Notes under the pieces: generated by a model
What the model saw: only the letters and a program-made list of their open reading frames with translations
What the model was told of the DNA's origin: nothing
The model's database searches: none
Source of the DNA: an uncultured Sphingomonadaceae bacterium
Lineage (GTDB): Bacteria; Pseudomonadota; Alphaproteobacteria; Sphingomonadales; Sphingomonadaceae
Direction of reading: 5' to 3'
Assembly (NCBI GenBank): GCA_947488625.1
Contig: CANKZR010000002.1
Span: forward strand, 62,001-126,000
DNA length: 64,000 bases
Translations under genes and position numbers: made by a program
Shown here: positions 29,685-39,036 of the stretch, piece by piece
How the letters are laid out: each line of letters begins with the position of its first letter
Position numbering within the stretch: the first letter of the stretch is position 1

Positions 29685-30460
29685 GCCGCATGGCTCCGGC
29701 TGGAATGGTGCGCAGCGGAGAAATGCGCTGCCAAGGTTCGGGAGAAGACCAGCTGCGCAACAGGGGCGGACCAGTCAGGCTGCCACCAGCCAATGGGCAG
29801 GCAATTGCGCTCTCCCTCCCTTGGTATAGCTAAATGTGTAGCGATATCCGGCATTCGGTGGATCGGCAGATTTCCGCCATTCTTTGCATTTATCGTATCG
29901 GATTCCGCCACGGGGTGAGCGGCTGGTTCCAATGGAATTCGGGTTGTCGTATCGTAATCCAATACCGGGAATTGTCCGCTGGAGCGTGCTTGCCGGTATG
30001 CCTTCAGCACTTTCAAACCGCGTTCCATGCGCTTGCGGGCAGGCGTTTTAGGTTCCGCCTCCCGGTCCAGAAAGTCCCAGCTGGCAATCCTTTTGCCCGG
30101 CCCAGGATGCCACGTAAGCCGCCAGCAGCGAGCGCGGGAGGATTGCCCCGCCTTGATCGAGAAATGCGCATCCTGAGTCATTTGCAGGAAGCCCAGCGCC
30201 TTCAGATCATCGAAGGCCCGGCTGGCCGCTGTCAGGTCCGCCACACCAAGTCGATAGGCAGCATCGCGCACCCCCAGATACAGACTGCCGTTGTTGTCGC
30301 CATTGTAGAGCATGGCCAGTTCCACAAGCAGCGAGCGGGCATTGGGTGAAAGACTGCGATAGGCATTGCTGGTGAGAAGCTGATAATCCAGCCGGACAAA
30401 GCGGCTTGTCATGTTTCGTCCGGTTGCATTGACGCGGTTGCGGTTGCGGCGCTTGCCCAT
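29681..30460 (-). CDS. Hypothetical winged-helix/replication-initiator-like protein
   Basis: 259 aa; SRFVRLDYQLLTSNAYRSLSPNARSLLVELAMLYNGDNNGSLYLGVRDAAYRLG; overlaps next start by 4 nt. Confidence 0.7.
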   Translation of the reverse strand: MGKRRNRNRVNATGRNMTSRFVRLDYQLLTSNAYRSLSPNARSLLVELAMLYNGDNNGSLYLGVRDAAYRLGVADLTAASRAFDDLKALGFLQMTQDAHFSIKAGQSSRARCWRLTWHPGPGKRIASWDFLDREAEPKTPARKRMERGLKVLKAYRQARSSGQFPVLDYDTTTRIPLEPAAHPVAESDTINAKNGGNLPIHRMPDIATHLAIPREGERNCLPIGWWQPDWSAPVAQLVFSRTLAAHFSAAHHSSRSHAA

Positions 30461-30463
30461 GGC

Positions 30464-30703
30464 TCAAGCTTCCCCGATGATAAGGGCGCGCAGCGAAGCA
30501 GCAGGAATGAGGGTGCGCTTGCCTATGCGGCACACGTCAAGTTTGCCTTCTCCTATCAGCTGATAAATCCGGGTGCGGCCCAGCGAGGAAACCCGGCAGG
30601 CTTCTTTGATGGAATAGGCAAGCGGTTCAAGTTGAGCGGTCGTATTCATGTGCATCTCCGTTCGTCTGTGACTGGAGATGTTTTGCCCTGACCGGCCCTG
30701 CAC
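30464..30703 (-). CDS. AlpA/excisionase-type helix-turn-helix protein
   Basis: EPLAYSIKEACRVSSLGRTRIYQLIGEGKLDVCRIGKRTLIPAASLRALI. Confidence 0.88.
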   Translation of the reverse strand: MQGRSGQNISSHRRTEMHMNTTAQLEPLAYSIKEACRVSSLGRTRIYQLIGEGKLDVCRIGKRTLIPAASLRALIIGEA

Positions 30704-30745
30704 AGTCAGCCGGACTGGCCGGAAATGGCCGAAAACAGCATCGGC

Positions 30746-31465
30746 TTAATTTCCGGCTGAGCGGGTTCTCCGGAGCACCGCATTGATAACGGGCTGCACA
30801 ATTGTGCGGCTTGGCTCCACTTTTCCCGCCGCTACCAGACGCGCAAAGATTGCATCGATCATGGCTGATTGCCCTTCGTGACCTATACCTTCAGGAATGC
30901 CTTCGTCATGGATATATAGCGCCAGTTCCTCGGAGAAATCGGGCCACCATTTCGCGGCAGATCGACCTACAGCCTTGGGCTCCACCGCATTGGCTTCAGG
31001 TTGCCCGATAGTGTCAAGATTATCGAAGGGACCAACCGAAGGAAGCTGTCTTTCCTCAAGGATCAGTCCAATGACGGTGCCGCCATGACTATAGAAATCG
31101 CTGTTGTCTCGATACTCGAAATCACCCGCTATCCAATCAAGTTCACGGGTGAAATGCTCGCACTCGTGTAGGCAGGACCAGAATGATGATGGAATGCTGT
31201 ATAGTCCATCTGCCTCTGGCTCCGGCCTCATGGGCGAATTTTCCGAGGGAGCAATTTCGGGGTTCAGGTCTTCATAACAATCATATTTTGCGGCTCGGCC
31301 CTTCAGTTGCCCAGAGCGCAAGCGTCTAAGGATCGTATCGGTGGCGACGTTAAAGCAAACTTCGTCGTTCGCATAAATGTCTGCCATTTCGTATTGTTTG
31401 CGCAAACGAATGACAGCCGCGCCAACTGGAACCCACCTTGGCGCATTGCCTAGCTTATCGCTCAT
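30746..31465 (-). CDS. Hypothetical protein translationally coupled to the R-M enzyme
   Basis: 239 aa; start overlaps stop of the upstream R-M gene by 4 nt (31462-31465); C-terminal GRSAAKWWPDFSEELALYIHDEGIPEG... region. Confidence 0.75.
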   Translation of the reverse strand: MSDKLGNAPRWVPVGAAVIRLRKQYEMADIYANDEVCFNVATDTILRRLRSGQLKGRAAKYDCYEDLNPEIAPSENSPMRPEPEADGLYSIPSSFWSCLHECEHFTRELDWIAGDFEYRDNSDFYSHGGTVIGLILEERQLPSVGPFDNLDTIGQPEANAVEPKAVGRSAAKWWPDFSEELALYIHDEGIPEGIGHEGQSAMIDAIFARLVAAGKVEPSRTIVQPVINAVLRRTRSAGN

Positions 31466-34281
31466 TTCCCCGCCCGCCTCGCCACCCGCTTGTTCTTTGC
31501 CGCGCCCAGCCGCTCCAAGGGGTTCACCAGCGCCTCGTAACGCCCGAACAGGTGTTCCACCCGGTCGCGGTCGCTTGCGAAGGGAGTGGGGCGGTAGAGC
31601 CTATCAACGGCGGTATCGAGTGCGGCATGGGCTTTGCGCAGATCGGCTGGCATTGTGTCGGGATCGTAGAGATCGGCCAGGCTGGACGTAGGATGCGCAG
31701 CGCGGGCATCGAGCACCGCCTGCGCCAACGCCTCAATTTTGGTGCGTTGTGCCTCGCTGGCATCGGGCCATGGGAAGGTGTTGTAAACAAGGCCAATAGA
31801 ATAGCGAAAATCACTCTTCAACCGCCCGCCCATGTGCGCCAGCCATGACATGTGGGCGCGGCTGGTGAGAATAGCGAATTCGAACGCACTCGCGTCTGTC
31901 AGGAGAAAGACTAAGTCGCTGGGAATTGTGGGCGGTTGGACAACATCGAGCGGCACATACTCCCGTCGCTCAGAACTGACCTTGGGCAAGACAAGAAATG
32001 GTCGGTCGGGGATGACGGACATTCCAAACTCGGCTGGCGTATTAGCGGCTGCTAAAGTGCTCTTGCGCTTACTGGCTGACCGAAATTCGCGCACTTTCTT
32101 CACGCGCTCAACAACAGCGGGCATCGCTTTGATTGCGTCCGGTTCCGCTCCCCGAAGTGAAAGCACCCATCGCCTTCCGCCATTGATGAAATCTTGAGCA
32201 GCTAGATAAGGCCTTAAATATCTCTCAGCTGTCGGTTCCAGTTCCAAGAATTCTGCACGCATCTGGGCGTCGAAAATGTAGTTACCTCCATCAATGGGCT
32301 GGCTGCCAGTCGCGATGCGCCTTGCCTCGTTGATTGGCCTACTTTCTTCTTTGACGACCAGATGCCGGTTAGCCACTCCCCTCGCGTCGAACAGATAGGC
32401 AGACAGCGCCGAGTGACAGCTCTCCACCGGATCGCCCTTTATATCGGGATAGGAAAACAACCGCTTTTCGGCTGGCTCATGTTCACGGTGCGCCAATCCC
32501 ACGATCACCACATGCACATGCGCCTTGCCGCGCGCTTCGCTGCCCCAGTTGAAAGTGCGATGGGCGAAGGCAATTTCCAAGCCATGACGGTCGAACAGGA
32601 TTGGCCAAAGCTGTGCCACCTGTTCGCCTTGGCAGATCGAATTGGTCGAAACGAAGGCCAGCCGAATGCGGCGATTGGATTGGAGGTATTGCCCGGCCTT
32701 GATGAACCATGCGGCCACATAGTCCAAAGTTCCCCCGCTCCCGCCAAGCCCGGCAATCCGGCGCACCTGTTCGCGCTGGAACTGGCTCTGGAACTTTGCG
32801 CCCACGAACGGCGGATTGCCCATGATGTAGCTGCATTTCTCCGGCGGTAGCAGCGCGCTCCAGTCCGCCTCCAGCGCGTCGCCATGCAGGATATGGGCGG
32901 ACTCTTTCAGCGGAATACGCGCGTAATTGAGCCGGAAGGCCTCGTTGATTTCGTTATTGGCGATATGGTCCATCATCCACATGGCCACCTCGGCAATGCG
33001 CGCGGGGAATTCCTCGAATTCGATGCCGTAGAACTGGTCCACCGTAACGCGTGAAAGCAAGGCGGCGTCAATTTGCTGGTCGCCGTATTGCGCCTTAAGG
33101 CATTCCAGTTCCAGCCGCCGGATTTCGCGGTATGCGATAACAAGAAAGTTGCCGCAGCCGCAGGCGGGATCGAAGAACGTAAGCCGTGTCAGCTTGTCCT
33201 GAAACTTGGCCAGTTCCCTGTCGCGGGCGGTCTTTCGCGCGGTGATGCTGGCCAGTTCCGCTTTCAGATCGTCCAGGAACAGCGGACCAATCACTTTCAG
33301 GATATTGGCTTCGGTTGTGTAGTGCGCCCCCTTCGCCCGGCGCTGCTTTGCATCCATCACGGATTGGAACAGCGAGCCGAAAATGGCAGGCGAAACGCCG
33401 GACCAGTCATGCCGCGCCGCGTCCAGCAGGTGCCCCCGCATGGTGGCGTCGAAATGGGCGGTTCTCAGCCTACCCCCGAACAGCTGCCCGTTGACGTAGG
33501 GGAAGGCATTAAGTTCGTCGGGCAGGTTACTCTGCCGGGCGTTCTCTGGCGTATCCAGCACGTCGAACAGGTCACTGAGCACCCGGCCAACATTGCTGCC
33601 ATCGGGCTTGGTGTCATTGTCGATCAGCTGGAGGAAAATATCCTTCGGCTGGAAAATGCCCGTATCGTCCGCAAACAGGCAGAACAGCAGACGGACAAGC
33701 AGTTGCTCCAGATCATGGCCGCGATAGCCTGATTCCTCCAGCGCATCATGCAGCTTGCCCATCAACTCGGCAGCCTTGATCGTAACGCCCGCCTGCGTCT
33801 CGAAACTGACCTTGCGGCCAAGCATGAAATCGAAGGCAGTTATATGCTTGTGCAGGTCTTGCAGGTGGAACTTTAATTCCCGGCCTGTCTCAAGGTCCAG
33901 CAACCGCCACCGTTGAAAGTCGCAGGTTAAAACCCAGCGCGGCTGGTCTGTAGGATGAACGCCCTGCACATAATCCAGCGCCTGTCCTCGGGCGCGGTCC
34001 AGATCGAGGTTTGCGCTTTTCTGTTCGACAAGCAGGGTGCCGGGCCAGAACAGGTCAATGAAGCCGTGCTTCTCCGAAAGCAGCTTCACCCGTTGTTCGA
34101 ATATCGCAACCTGCCTGCGCCTGATGCCAAACAACTCGAAAAATTCATTGTAGAAGGTTTGCGTTTCGCCCTTTTCGTAGTGAGCGTCCCTCCATTCCTC
34201 ACTGAAGGCTTTCGCGCGCCGCTTTATCTCGTCCCAGCCTAGCCGCATGATACCCCCTAGCGTTCGCAAGGGTTTAGGCAC
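31462..34281 (-). CDS. MmeI-like single-chain restriction-modification enzyme (type IIL/IIG)
   Basis: 939 aa; N-terminal D-X9-E-X-K nuclease motif (IDLFWPGTLLVEQKS), SAM motif FFDPACGCGNFLVIAYREIRRLE, catalytic NPPF (IMGNPPFVGAKF), C-terminal target-recognition-like region. Start may be internal (e.g. MRLGWDEIKRR). Confidence 0.9.
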   Translation of the reverse strand: MPKPLRTLGGIMRLGWDEIKRRAKAFSEEWRDAHYEKGETQTFYNEFFELFGIRRRQVAIFEQRVKLLSEKHGFIDLFWPGTLLVEQKSANLDLDRARGQALDYVQGVHPTDQPRWVLTCDFQRWRLLDLETGRELKFHLQDLHKHITAFDFMLGRKVSFETQAGVTIKAAELMGKLHDALEESGYRGHDLEQLLVRLLFCLFADDTGIFQPKDIFLQLIDNDTKPDGSNVGRVLSDLFDVLDTPENARQSNLPDELNAFPYVNGQLFGGRLRTAHFDATMRGHLLDAARHDWSGVSPAIFGSLFQSVMDAKQRRAKGAHYTTEANILKVIGPLFLDDLKAELASITARKTARDRELAKFQDKLTRLTFFDPACGCGNFLVIAYREIRRLELECLKAQYGDQQIDAALLSRVTVDQFYGIEFEEFPARIAEVAMWMMDHIANNEINEAFRLNYARIPLKESAHILHGDALEADWSALLPPEKCSYIMGNPPFVGAKFQSQFQREQVRRIAGLGGSGGTLDYVAAWFIKAGQYLQSNRRIRLAFVSTNSICQGEQVAQLWPILFDRHGLEIAFAHRTFNWGSEARGKAHVHVVIVGLAHREHEPAEKRLFSYPDIKGDPVESCHSALSAYLFDARGVANRHLVVKEESRPINEARRIATGSQPIDGGNYIFDAQMRAEFLELEPTAERYLRPYLAAQDFINGGRRWVLSLRGAEPDAIKAMPAVVERVKKVREFRSASKRKSTLAAANTPAEFGMSVIPDRPFLVLPKVSSERREYVPLDVVQPPTIPSDLVFLLTDASAFEFAILTSRAHMSWLAHMGGRLKSDFRYSIGLVYNTFPWPDASEAQRTKIEALAQAVLDARAAHPTSSLADLYDPDTMPADLRKAHAALDTAVDRLYRPTPFASDRDRVEHLFGRYEALVNPLERLGAAKNKRVARRAGK

Positions 34282-34311
34282 GTTCGCAGGTGTCGGGCAA
34301 GCCTTGGGGTG

Positions 34312-35544
34312 TCAGCTGGCTTCCCGGCTGGGGAAAGCTCCCACGTCCGCGCCTTTGCGCAGCGCGTCCAAATAGTCGCTCCACCAGTGCGCCATCTGCA
34401 CCCGCTCCTGCCAATGCGCACCGCGATGGTAGGCCGCCCGCACCTTGTCGCTGTCGCCATGGGCAAGCGCGCGTTCGATCGCATCCGGGTTCCACTTGCC
34501 GCTTTCGTTCAACAGGGTGGATGCCATCGCGCGAAAGCCATGCGCGGTCATTTCTCCGCTAGTGTAACCCAGCCGCCTTAGAGCCGCGTTGAGGGTGTTT
34601 TCGCTCATCGGGCGGGTTCGTGTCCGAATAGAGGGAAAGGCATAGCCTGTCGGACCTGTAGCGGCGTGCAGTTGTCTCAGGATGGCCACCGCCTGCTTTG
34701 ACAGCGGCACATGGTGCGCCTTACCCATTTTCATCTTGCCTGCCGGGATATTCCACACGTCCGCGTCCAGATCGATTTCCTCCCATTCGGCATGGCGAAG
34801 TTCACCGGGACGAACGAATACATGTGGAGCGAATTGCAAAGCCAGCTTGGTAATTCCACTGCCATCATAACCATCAATCGCGCGCAACAATGCGCCCACA
34901 TTCTTGGCATCGGTGATTGCGCCGTAATGCGTAACGGTAGGGGCAGTCAGCGCCCCCTTGAGATCGCGCGTAGGATCGGAGCGCAAGCGGGCAGTTGCCA
35001 CGGCATAGCGAAAGACCATGCTCGCCAGTTGAAGGGTGCGCCTTGCACTTTCCAGATTGCCCTTCGCCTCGATCTTGCGCACCGCTGCCAGCACATCCGC
35101 AGGTTCGATCTCCGAAATTGCCAGCCGCCCTATGCCGGGATTGAGAAGGGACAGCAGATACTCGCTCCGCTTGGCCGTGGCGGGCGTCCATCCGTTTTCC
35201 CCGTCGCGGCGGCGCTTTGCACAATACTCATTGGTAATAGCGGTGAAGGTGTCGGTCGCCTGCGCGCGGGAGCGCACCTTGTCACGCTGCTTTTCGCGCG
35301 AAGGGTCCACGCCCCGCGCAATAAGGCTTCGCGCTTCATCGCGCCGCTTACGGGCGTCGCTCAAACCAGTTTCAGGATAGGCTCCCATGGCGAGCAATTT
35401 CTCGCGTCCATCGATCCGGTATTTCAGCCGCCAAAGCTTGCCCCCGGCAGGTGTCACCAGCAGGAACATGCCTGCGCCGTCTGCCAGCTTGAATGCCTTT
35501 TCGCCCGGCTTCGCATTCCGGATTGCCACGTCTGTCAGCGCCAT
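34312..35544 (-). CDS. Tyrosine-type site-specific integrase (P4-like, N-terminal arm-binding DUF4102)
   Basis: 410 aa; MALTDVAIRNAKPGEKAFKLADGAGMFLLVTPAGGKLWRLKYRIDGREKLLAMG; catalytic FVRPGELRHAEW, HGFRAMASTLLNE, LAHGDSDKVRAAYHRG. Confidence 0.96.
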   Translation of the reverse strand: MALTDVAIRNAKPGEKAFKLADGAGMFLLVTPAGGKLWRLKYRIDGREKLLAMGAYPETGLSDARKRRDEARSLIARGVDPSREKQRDKVRSRAQATDTFTAITNEYCAKRRRDGENGWTPATAKRSEYLLSLLNPGIGRLAISEIEPADVLAAVRKIEAKGNLESARRTLQLASMVFRYAVATARLRSDPTRDLKGALTAPTVTHYGAITDAKNVGALLRAIDGYDGSGITKLALQFAPHVFVRPGELRHAEWEEIDLDADVWNIPAGKMKMGKAHHVPLSKQAVAILRQLHAATGPTGYAFPSIRTRTRPMSENTLNAALRRLGYTSGEMTAHGFRAMASTLLNESGKWNPDAIERALAHGDSDKVRAAYHRGAHWQERVQMAHWWSDYLDALRKGADVGAFPSREAS

Positions 35545-35579
35545 TTGATCCGCCCGCCCTTCTAGGGATTCGCCCTCAA

Positions 35580-35642
35580 ATTACCCCCACGTCTGGGGGT
35601 ATCGCATTGGCCGCTGGCAGATACCCCCCAATTATACCCCCA
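35580..35642. repeat. Candidate integrase arm-type sites, right end
   Basis: ATTACCCCCA, inverted TGGGGGTAT, GATACCCCCCA, TTATACCCCCA between int and tRNA-Gly. Confidence 0.55.
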
Positions 35643-35755
35643 GCGAAGTGCGGCTGGATGCGAACGCGGGCGGACGCTAGCGGCCTAAGGTCGCCAGAAT
35701 ACGGGGGTTTTCAGGGGATTGTCCAGTCAAATACGGACACTGGCGAACGGGGCAA

Positions 35756-35829
35756 TGGAGCGGGTAGCGGGAATCGAACCCGCATAACCAGCTTGGAAGG
35801 CTGGGGCTTTACCACTAAGCTATACCCGC
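35756..35829 (-). tRNA. tRNA-Gly (anticodon TCC), CCA encoded
   Basis: Minus strand GCGGGTATAGCTTAGTGGTAAAGCCCCAGCCTTCCAAGCTGGTTATGCGGGTTCGATTCCCGCTACCCGCTCCA; cloverleaf with 7-bp acceptor GCGGGTA/TACCCGC. Confidence 0.95.
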
Positions 35830-35868
35830 CCGCTCGACCGGCCGATTGCCACCGCTAGGGGCCTCTCG

Positions 35869-36525
35869 TCAAGCGTCCTGATCAGTCTCGGTATTTTCGC
35901 GATCGGTATCAGCGTCATCCCCGGCGGGCGGCGCGATGCGTATTTCCACCCGGCGATTGGTGCGGCGGCCTTTTTCGTTGGGAGAACCATCGGGCAATGC
36001 GTTGGGCGCGATGGGGTTCTGCTCACCGAAGGCGATGACCTCGATCCTGTCATCGTCCACTCCGCGCTCCACCAGCCAGGCGGCCACGGCTTCGGCGCGA
36101 GCGCGCGACGCACGCATGTTGGCCTGGTCGTTCCCACCCGAATCCGTGTGCCCGGCAAGGACCACCGGCCAGTCTTCATCGATTGCACGGTGGTTCAACA
36201 GGCCCATGAGGCGGCGCTCCACGGCGGCTGTGAGTGTCGAGCCATCGGGAAACGGCAGCGTTATTTCCACCGGCTGGACCGGCAGTTCGACATCCTCTGT
36301 CTCGGCAGCGGCGTCGTCCCGGATGATGGAAGCAACCGGTGATGCCGACTCGCTGGGCGTCGGGGATGGCGAGGCTGCCGGATCGGGATCGAGCGGGCCG
36401 TTCTGCTCGTTCGGCGCCGGCTCCTCTTCCGCTTCGTCCGTTCGCAACTCGCAAGCTGACAGCGCGAAGGCGAGCGATGTGATGGCGGCGATTGTGAAAA
36501 CTGGTCTCATATCCTGCATCCTCAT
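35869..36525 (-). CDS. OmpA-family lipoprotein
   Basis: LAFALSACELR lipobox; VVLAGHTDSGGNDQANMRASRARAEAVAAWLVERGV OmpA C-terminal domain. Confidence 0.9.
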   Translation of the reverse strand: MRMQDMRPVFTIAAITSLAFALSACELRTDEAEEEPAPNEQNGPLDPDPAASPSPTPSESASPVASIIRDDAAAETEDVELPVQPVEITLPFPDGSTLTAAVERRLMGLLNHRAIDEDWPVVLAGHTDSGGNDQANMRASRARAEAVAAWLVERGVDDDRIEVIAFGEQNPIAPNALPDGSPNEKGRRTNRRVEIRIAPPAGDDADTDRENTETDQDA

Positions 36526-38375
36526 GCGGGTTGCGGCTTCTGGCCGCCCTTCCCATTACGCTTTGCCGCCTTTTCTTCTGCCGTCTTCGCACGTGGCGGT
36601 GAATAGGAGATTATCGTATCGCCGGGCTCAGGCTCGGGCGCTGCGGCGTGGGTAAAGAAGCGCAAGTCTCCGTCGGGTTCCACCAGCAGCAGCATGCTGG
36701 CAGCTTCGGGCAAGGTTGCGCGCGCGTCTTCCACGCTGAATTTCTCCGACAGCTTGGTGCGTCGGAACTCCCAACCTTCCATCTGGCGTTGCTGCACGTC
36801 GTCTACCCCGAAGCCGGAATGGAACAACGAGCGTCCGCGCAGGCTGGAAGGAATGGCGCGATGATCGTCATGCTCGGCACCTTCGCCAAGCTGATACACC
36901 CGGTCCGTGCCGATTTCCGGGGCGAATTCCGAACAGACGAGAGTGTTGTACGCCTCGTTATCGGTAGCAGCGATCAAGACCTGGTACGGGGTCATATCGA
37001 GGTTGTGCTCGGTTGCCTCGTTGAGGATTTCGCCGTGATAGGTGGGAAGGCCGGCAGCACGCGCCTGTTTCAGCTTCTGCCAACTGGAATCGACCAGCAT
37101 GACGGGCGTGCCAAGGTCATGCATCTGGCGCGCCAGCGCAATCGTCCAGTCGGTCGATCCCACGATTACGATCCCCGGTTTGGTTGCACCTTTAACCTTC
37201 AGCAACTTCGCGACCAGATCGATGGTGAAGCCGTGCGCCACGATCGTCGTCACCACGACGGCGAAGCTCAGCCCGATGAGGATAGTGCCATCGGCATAGC
37301 CGAGATCCTCCAGACGAAGGGCGAAGAGGCCGCAGATTGCCACCAGCACGATACCACGGGGCGCGATCCAGGCGAGGAATAATCGCTCGTTCCAGGGCAC
37401 ATCGGAGAACAGCAGGCTGATCAACACGGTGGCCGGTCGAACGACGAACAGCAAAGCCAGCAGGAACAGGCCGAATTGCCATTCGAACTGGCGCAACTGA
37501 CCAAGATCGAGGCTGGCAGACAGCAGGATGAATATTCCCGACACCAGCAGCACGGCGATGTTCTGTTTGAACGGGTGGATACTTCGCAGGCTTGAAACAT
37601 GCATGTTGGCAAGCGCGATACCCATGACAGTCACCGCCAGCAGACCAGCTTCATGCTCGATCTTGTTGCAGATCACGAATGTGCCAACGACAGCCACCAG
37701 CAGCACGGGCACTTTGAGATATTCTGGCACGAACCCGCGCGGGAAGCTCCAGGCGATGATCCACGCAGCAGCGAAACCGATAAGGCCGGAAATGCCGGCG
37801 GCGATGGCGATTTCGGGCACCACGTCGTAGGCTGTGCCTCCGGTGGCAGCGGTGCTGCGAAAATACTCGTAGGCGATCACGGCGCACAGCGCCCCGAAGG
37901 GATCGTTGACGATGGCTTCCCACTTCAGCAGGGCCGCGGGCCGCTGCTGCACGGCGCTTTGCCGCAACAACGGGATGACGACGGTGGGCCCGGTGACCAC
38001 AAGGATACCTGCAAATAGGATCGCGACGGGCCATACCAGCCCGGCGATGTAGTATCCGGCCAGCGATCCGAACAGCCAGCCCAGCGGCACGCCGAATATG
38101 ACGAGACGCCACACCCCGCCGCCGTATTTCCTGAACTCGCGGAAATCGAGACTGAGACCGCCTTCGAAAAGGATCAGCGCAACACCGATGGAAATCATCG
38201 GTTCGAGCATGTCGCCGAATGCGACCTCGGGATCCATGATGCCGAGAACCGGTCCGGCGAGGAAGCCCGCGGCCAACATCAGCACGATGGCAGGCCAGCC
38301 AGTGCGCCAGGCAACCCATTGCGCGCCGATGCCAAGGACACCGACCAGCGCGATCACTAGCGCCTGTTCTTCCAT
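36522..38375 (-). CDS. Cation:proton antiporter (CPA1/NhaP type) with C-terminal nucleotide-binding domain
   Basis: 617 aa; GVALILFEGGLSLDFREF, FLAWIAPRGIVLVAICGLFAL, GIVIVGSTDWTIALARQMHDLGTPVMLVD. Confidence 0.9.
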   Translation of the reverse strand: MEEQALVIALVGVLGIGAQWVAWRTGWPAIVLMLAAGFLAGPVLGIMDPEVAFGDMLEPMISIGVALILFEGGLSLDFREFRKYGGGVWRLVIFGVPLGWLFGSLAGYYIAGLVWPVAILFAGILVVTGPTVVIPLLRQSAVQQRPAALLKWEAIVNDPFGALCAVIAYEYFRSTAATGGTAYDVVPEIAIAAGISGLIGFAAAWIIAWSFPRGFVPEYLKVPVLLVAVVGTFVICNKIEHEAGLLAVTVMGIALANMHVSSLRSIHPFKQNIAVLLVSGIFILLSASLDLGQLRQFEWQFGLFLLALLFVVRPATVLISLLFSDVPWNERLFLAWIAPRGIVLVAICGLFALRLEDLGYADGTILIGLSFAVVVTTIVAHGFTIDLVAKLLKVKGATKPGIVIVGSTDWTIALARQMHDLGTPVMLVDSSWQKLKQARAAGLPTYHGEILNEATEHNLDMTPYQVLIAATDNEAYNTLVCSEFAPEIGTDRVYQLGEGAEHDDHRAIPSSLRGRSLFHSGFGVDDVQQRQMEGWEFRRTKLSEKFSVEDARATLPEAASMLLLVEPDGDLRFFTHAAAPEPEPGDTIISYSPPRAKTAEEKAAKRNGKGGQKPQPA

Positions 38376-38471
38376 CCGTCTCCCGCCCTCATGTAACCCC
38401 TGAACTGCAACCTTAATGCCCGAAGTCGCATTACTTTCCCACAGAGGCTTTCGTCCTGTGCCGGTTCTCGA

Positions 38472-39029
38472 TCAATGGCCGCTGAATTCCATCAGTGCAT
38501 GCGTCCTTAACTGCGCATCTGCCAAGGCTTGCGCGCCACCGAGATCCGGCAGGTCGATCACGAAAAGCGCGTCGGTAACATTGGCGCCGGCGCGGCGCAG
38601 CAAACGCGCGGCCGCGACAGCCGTGCCGCCCGTGGCGAGCAGGTCGTCCACCAGCAGAACGGTTTCGCCGGAAGTAATGATTGTGGGGTCGAGTTCTACA
38701 CGAGCCTCGCCGTATTCCAGCGCGTAATCTTCGCCGATGCATTCGACCGGCAGCTTGCCCGCCTTGCGCACTGGCACGAAACCGACGCCCAGGCGCAAAG
38801 CCAGCGCGGTGCCGAAGATGAAGCCCCGCGCTTCCACACCGGCAACCTTGTCCGCCCCCAGATCAGCGGCGATGCTGGCCAGCATATCGATTGAAGACGC
38901 CAAACCCTTGCCATCGGCAAGCAGCGTGGTGACATCGCGAAACTGGATGCCGGAAGACGGAAAATCCGGAACTGTACGAATCAGCGCTTTCAGCGCATCA
39001 TTCGACAGTTCCGGATCGTGTTCCGGCAA
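38472..39029 (-). CDS. apt: Adenine phosphoribosyltransferase
   Basis: GIQFRDVTTLLADGKGL, VAGVEARGFIFGTALALRLGVGFVPVRKAGKLP, VLLVDDLLATGGTAVAAARLL; likely TTG start at 39029 (track ORF to 39098 overlaps petC). Confidence 0.95.
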   Translation of the reverse strand: MPEHDPELSNDALKALIRTVPDFPSSGIQFRDVTTLLADGKGLASSIDMLASIAADLGADKVAGVEARGFIFGTALALRLGVGFVPVRKAGKLPVECIGEDYALEYGEARVELDPTIITSGETVLLVDDLLATGGTAVAAARLLRRAGANVTDALFVIDLPDLGGAQALADAQLRTHALMEFSGH

Positions 39030-39036
39030 TTCGGAA

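Larger units (their letters stand above)
27529..35773. mobile_element. Integrated genomic island at tRNA-Gly(TCC) (about 8.2 kb)
   Basis: Integrase adjacent to tRNA-Gly 3' end; near-copy of tRNA 3' end at 27529-27545; ATACCCCCA repeats inside both ends; accessory gene content (R-M, AlpA, KilA-N). Confidence 0.8.

Noticed and set aside
27529-35773. Island as a complete prophage
   Set aside because: No capsid, terminase, tail or lysis genes; KilA-N and AlpA alone do not support a prophage.
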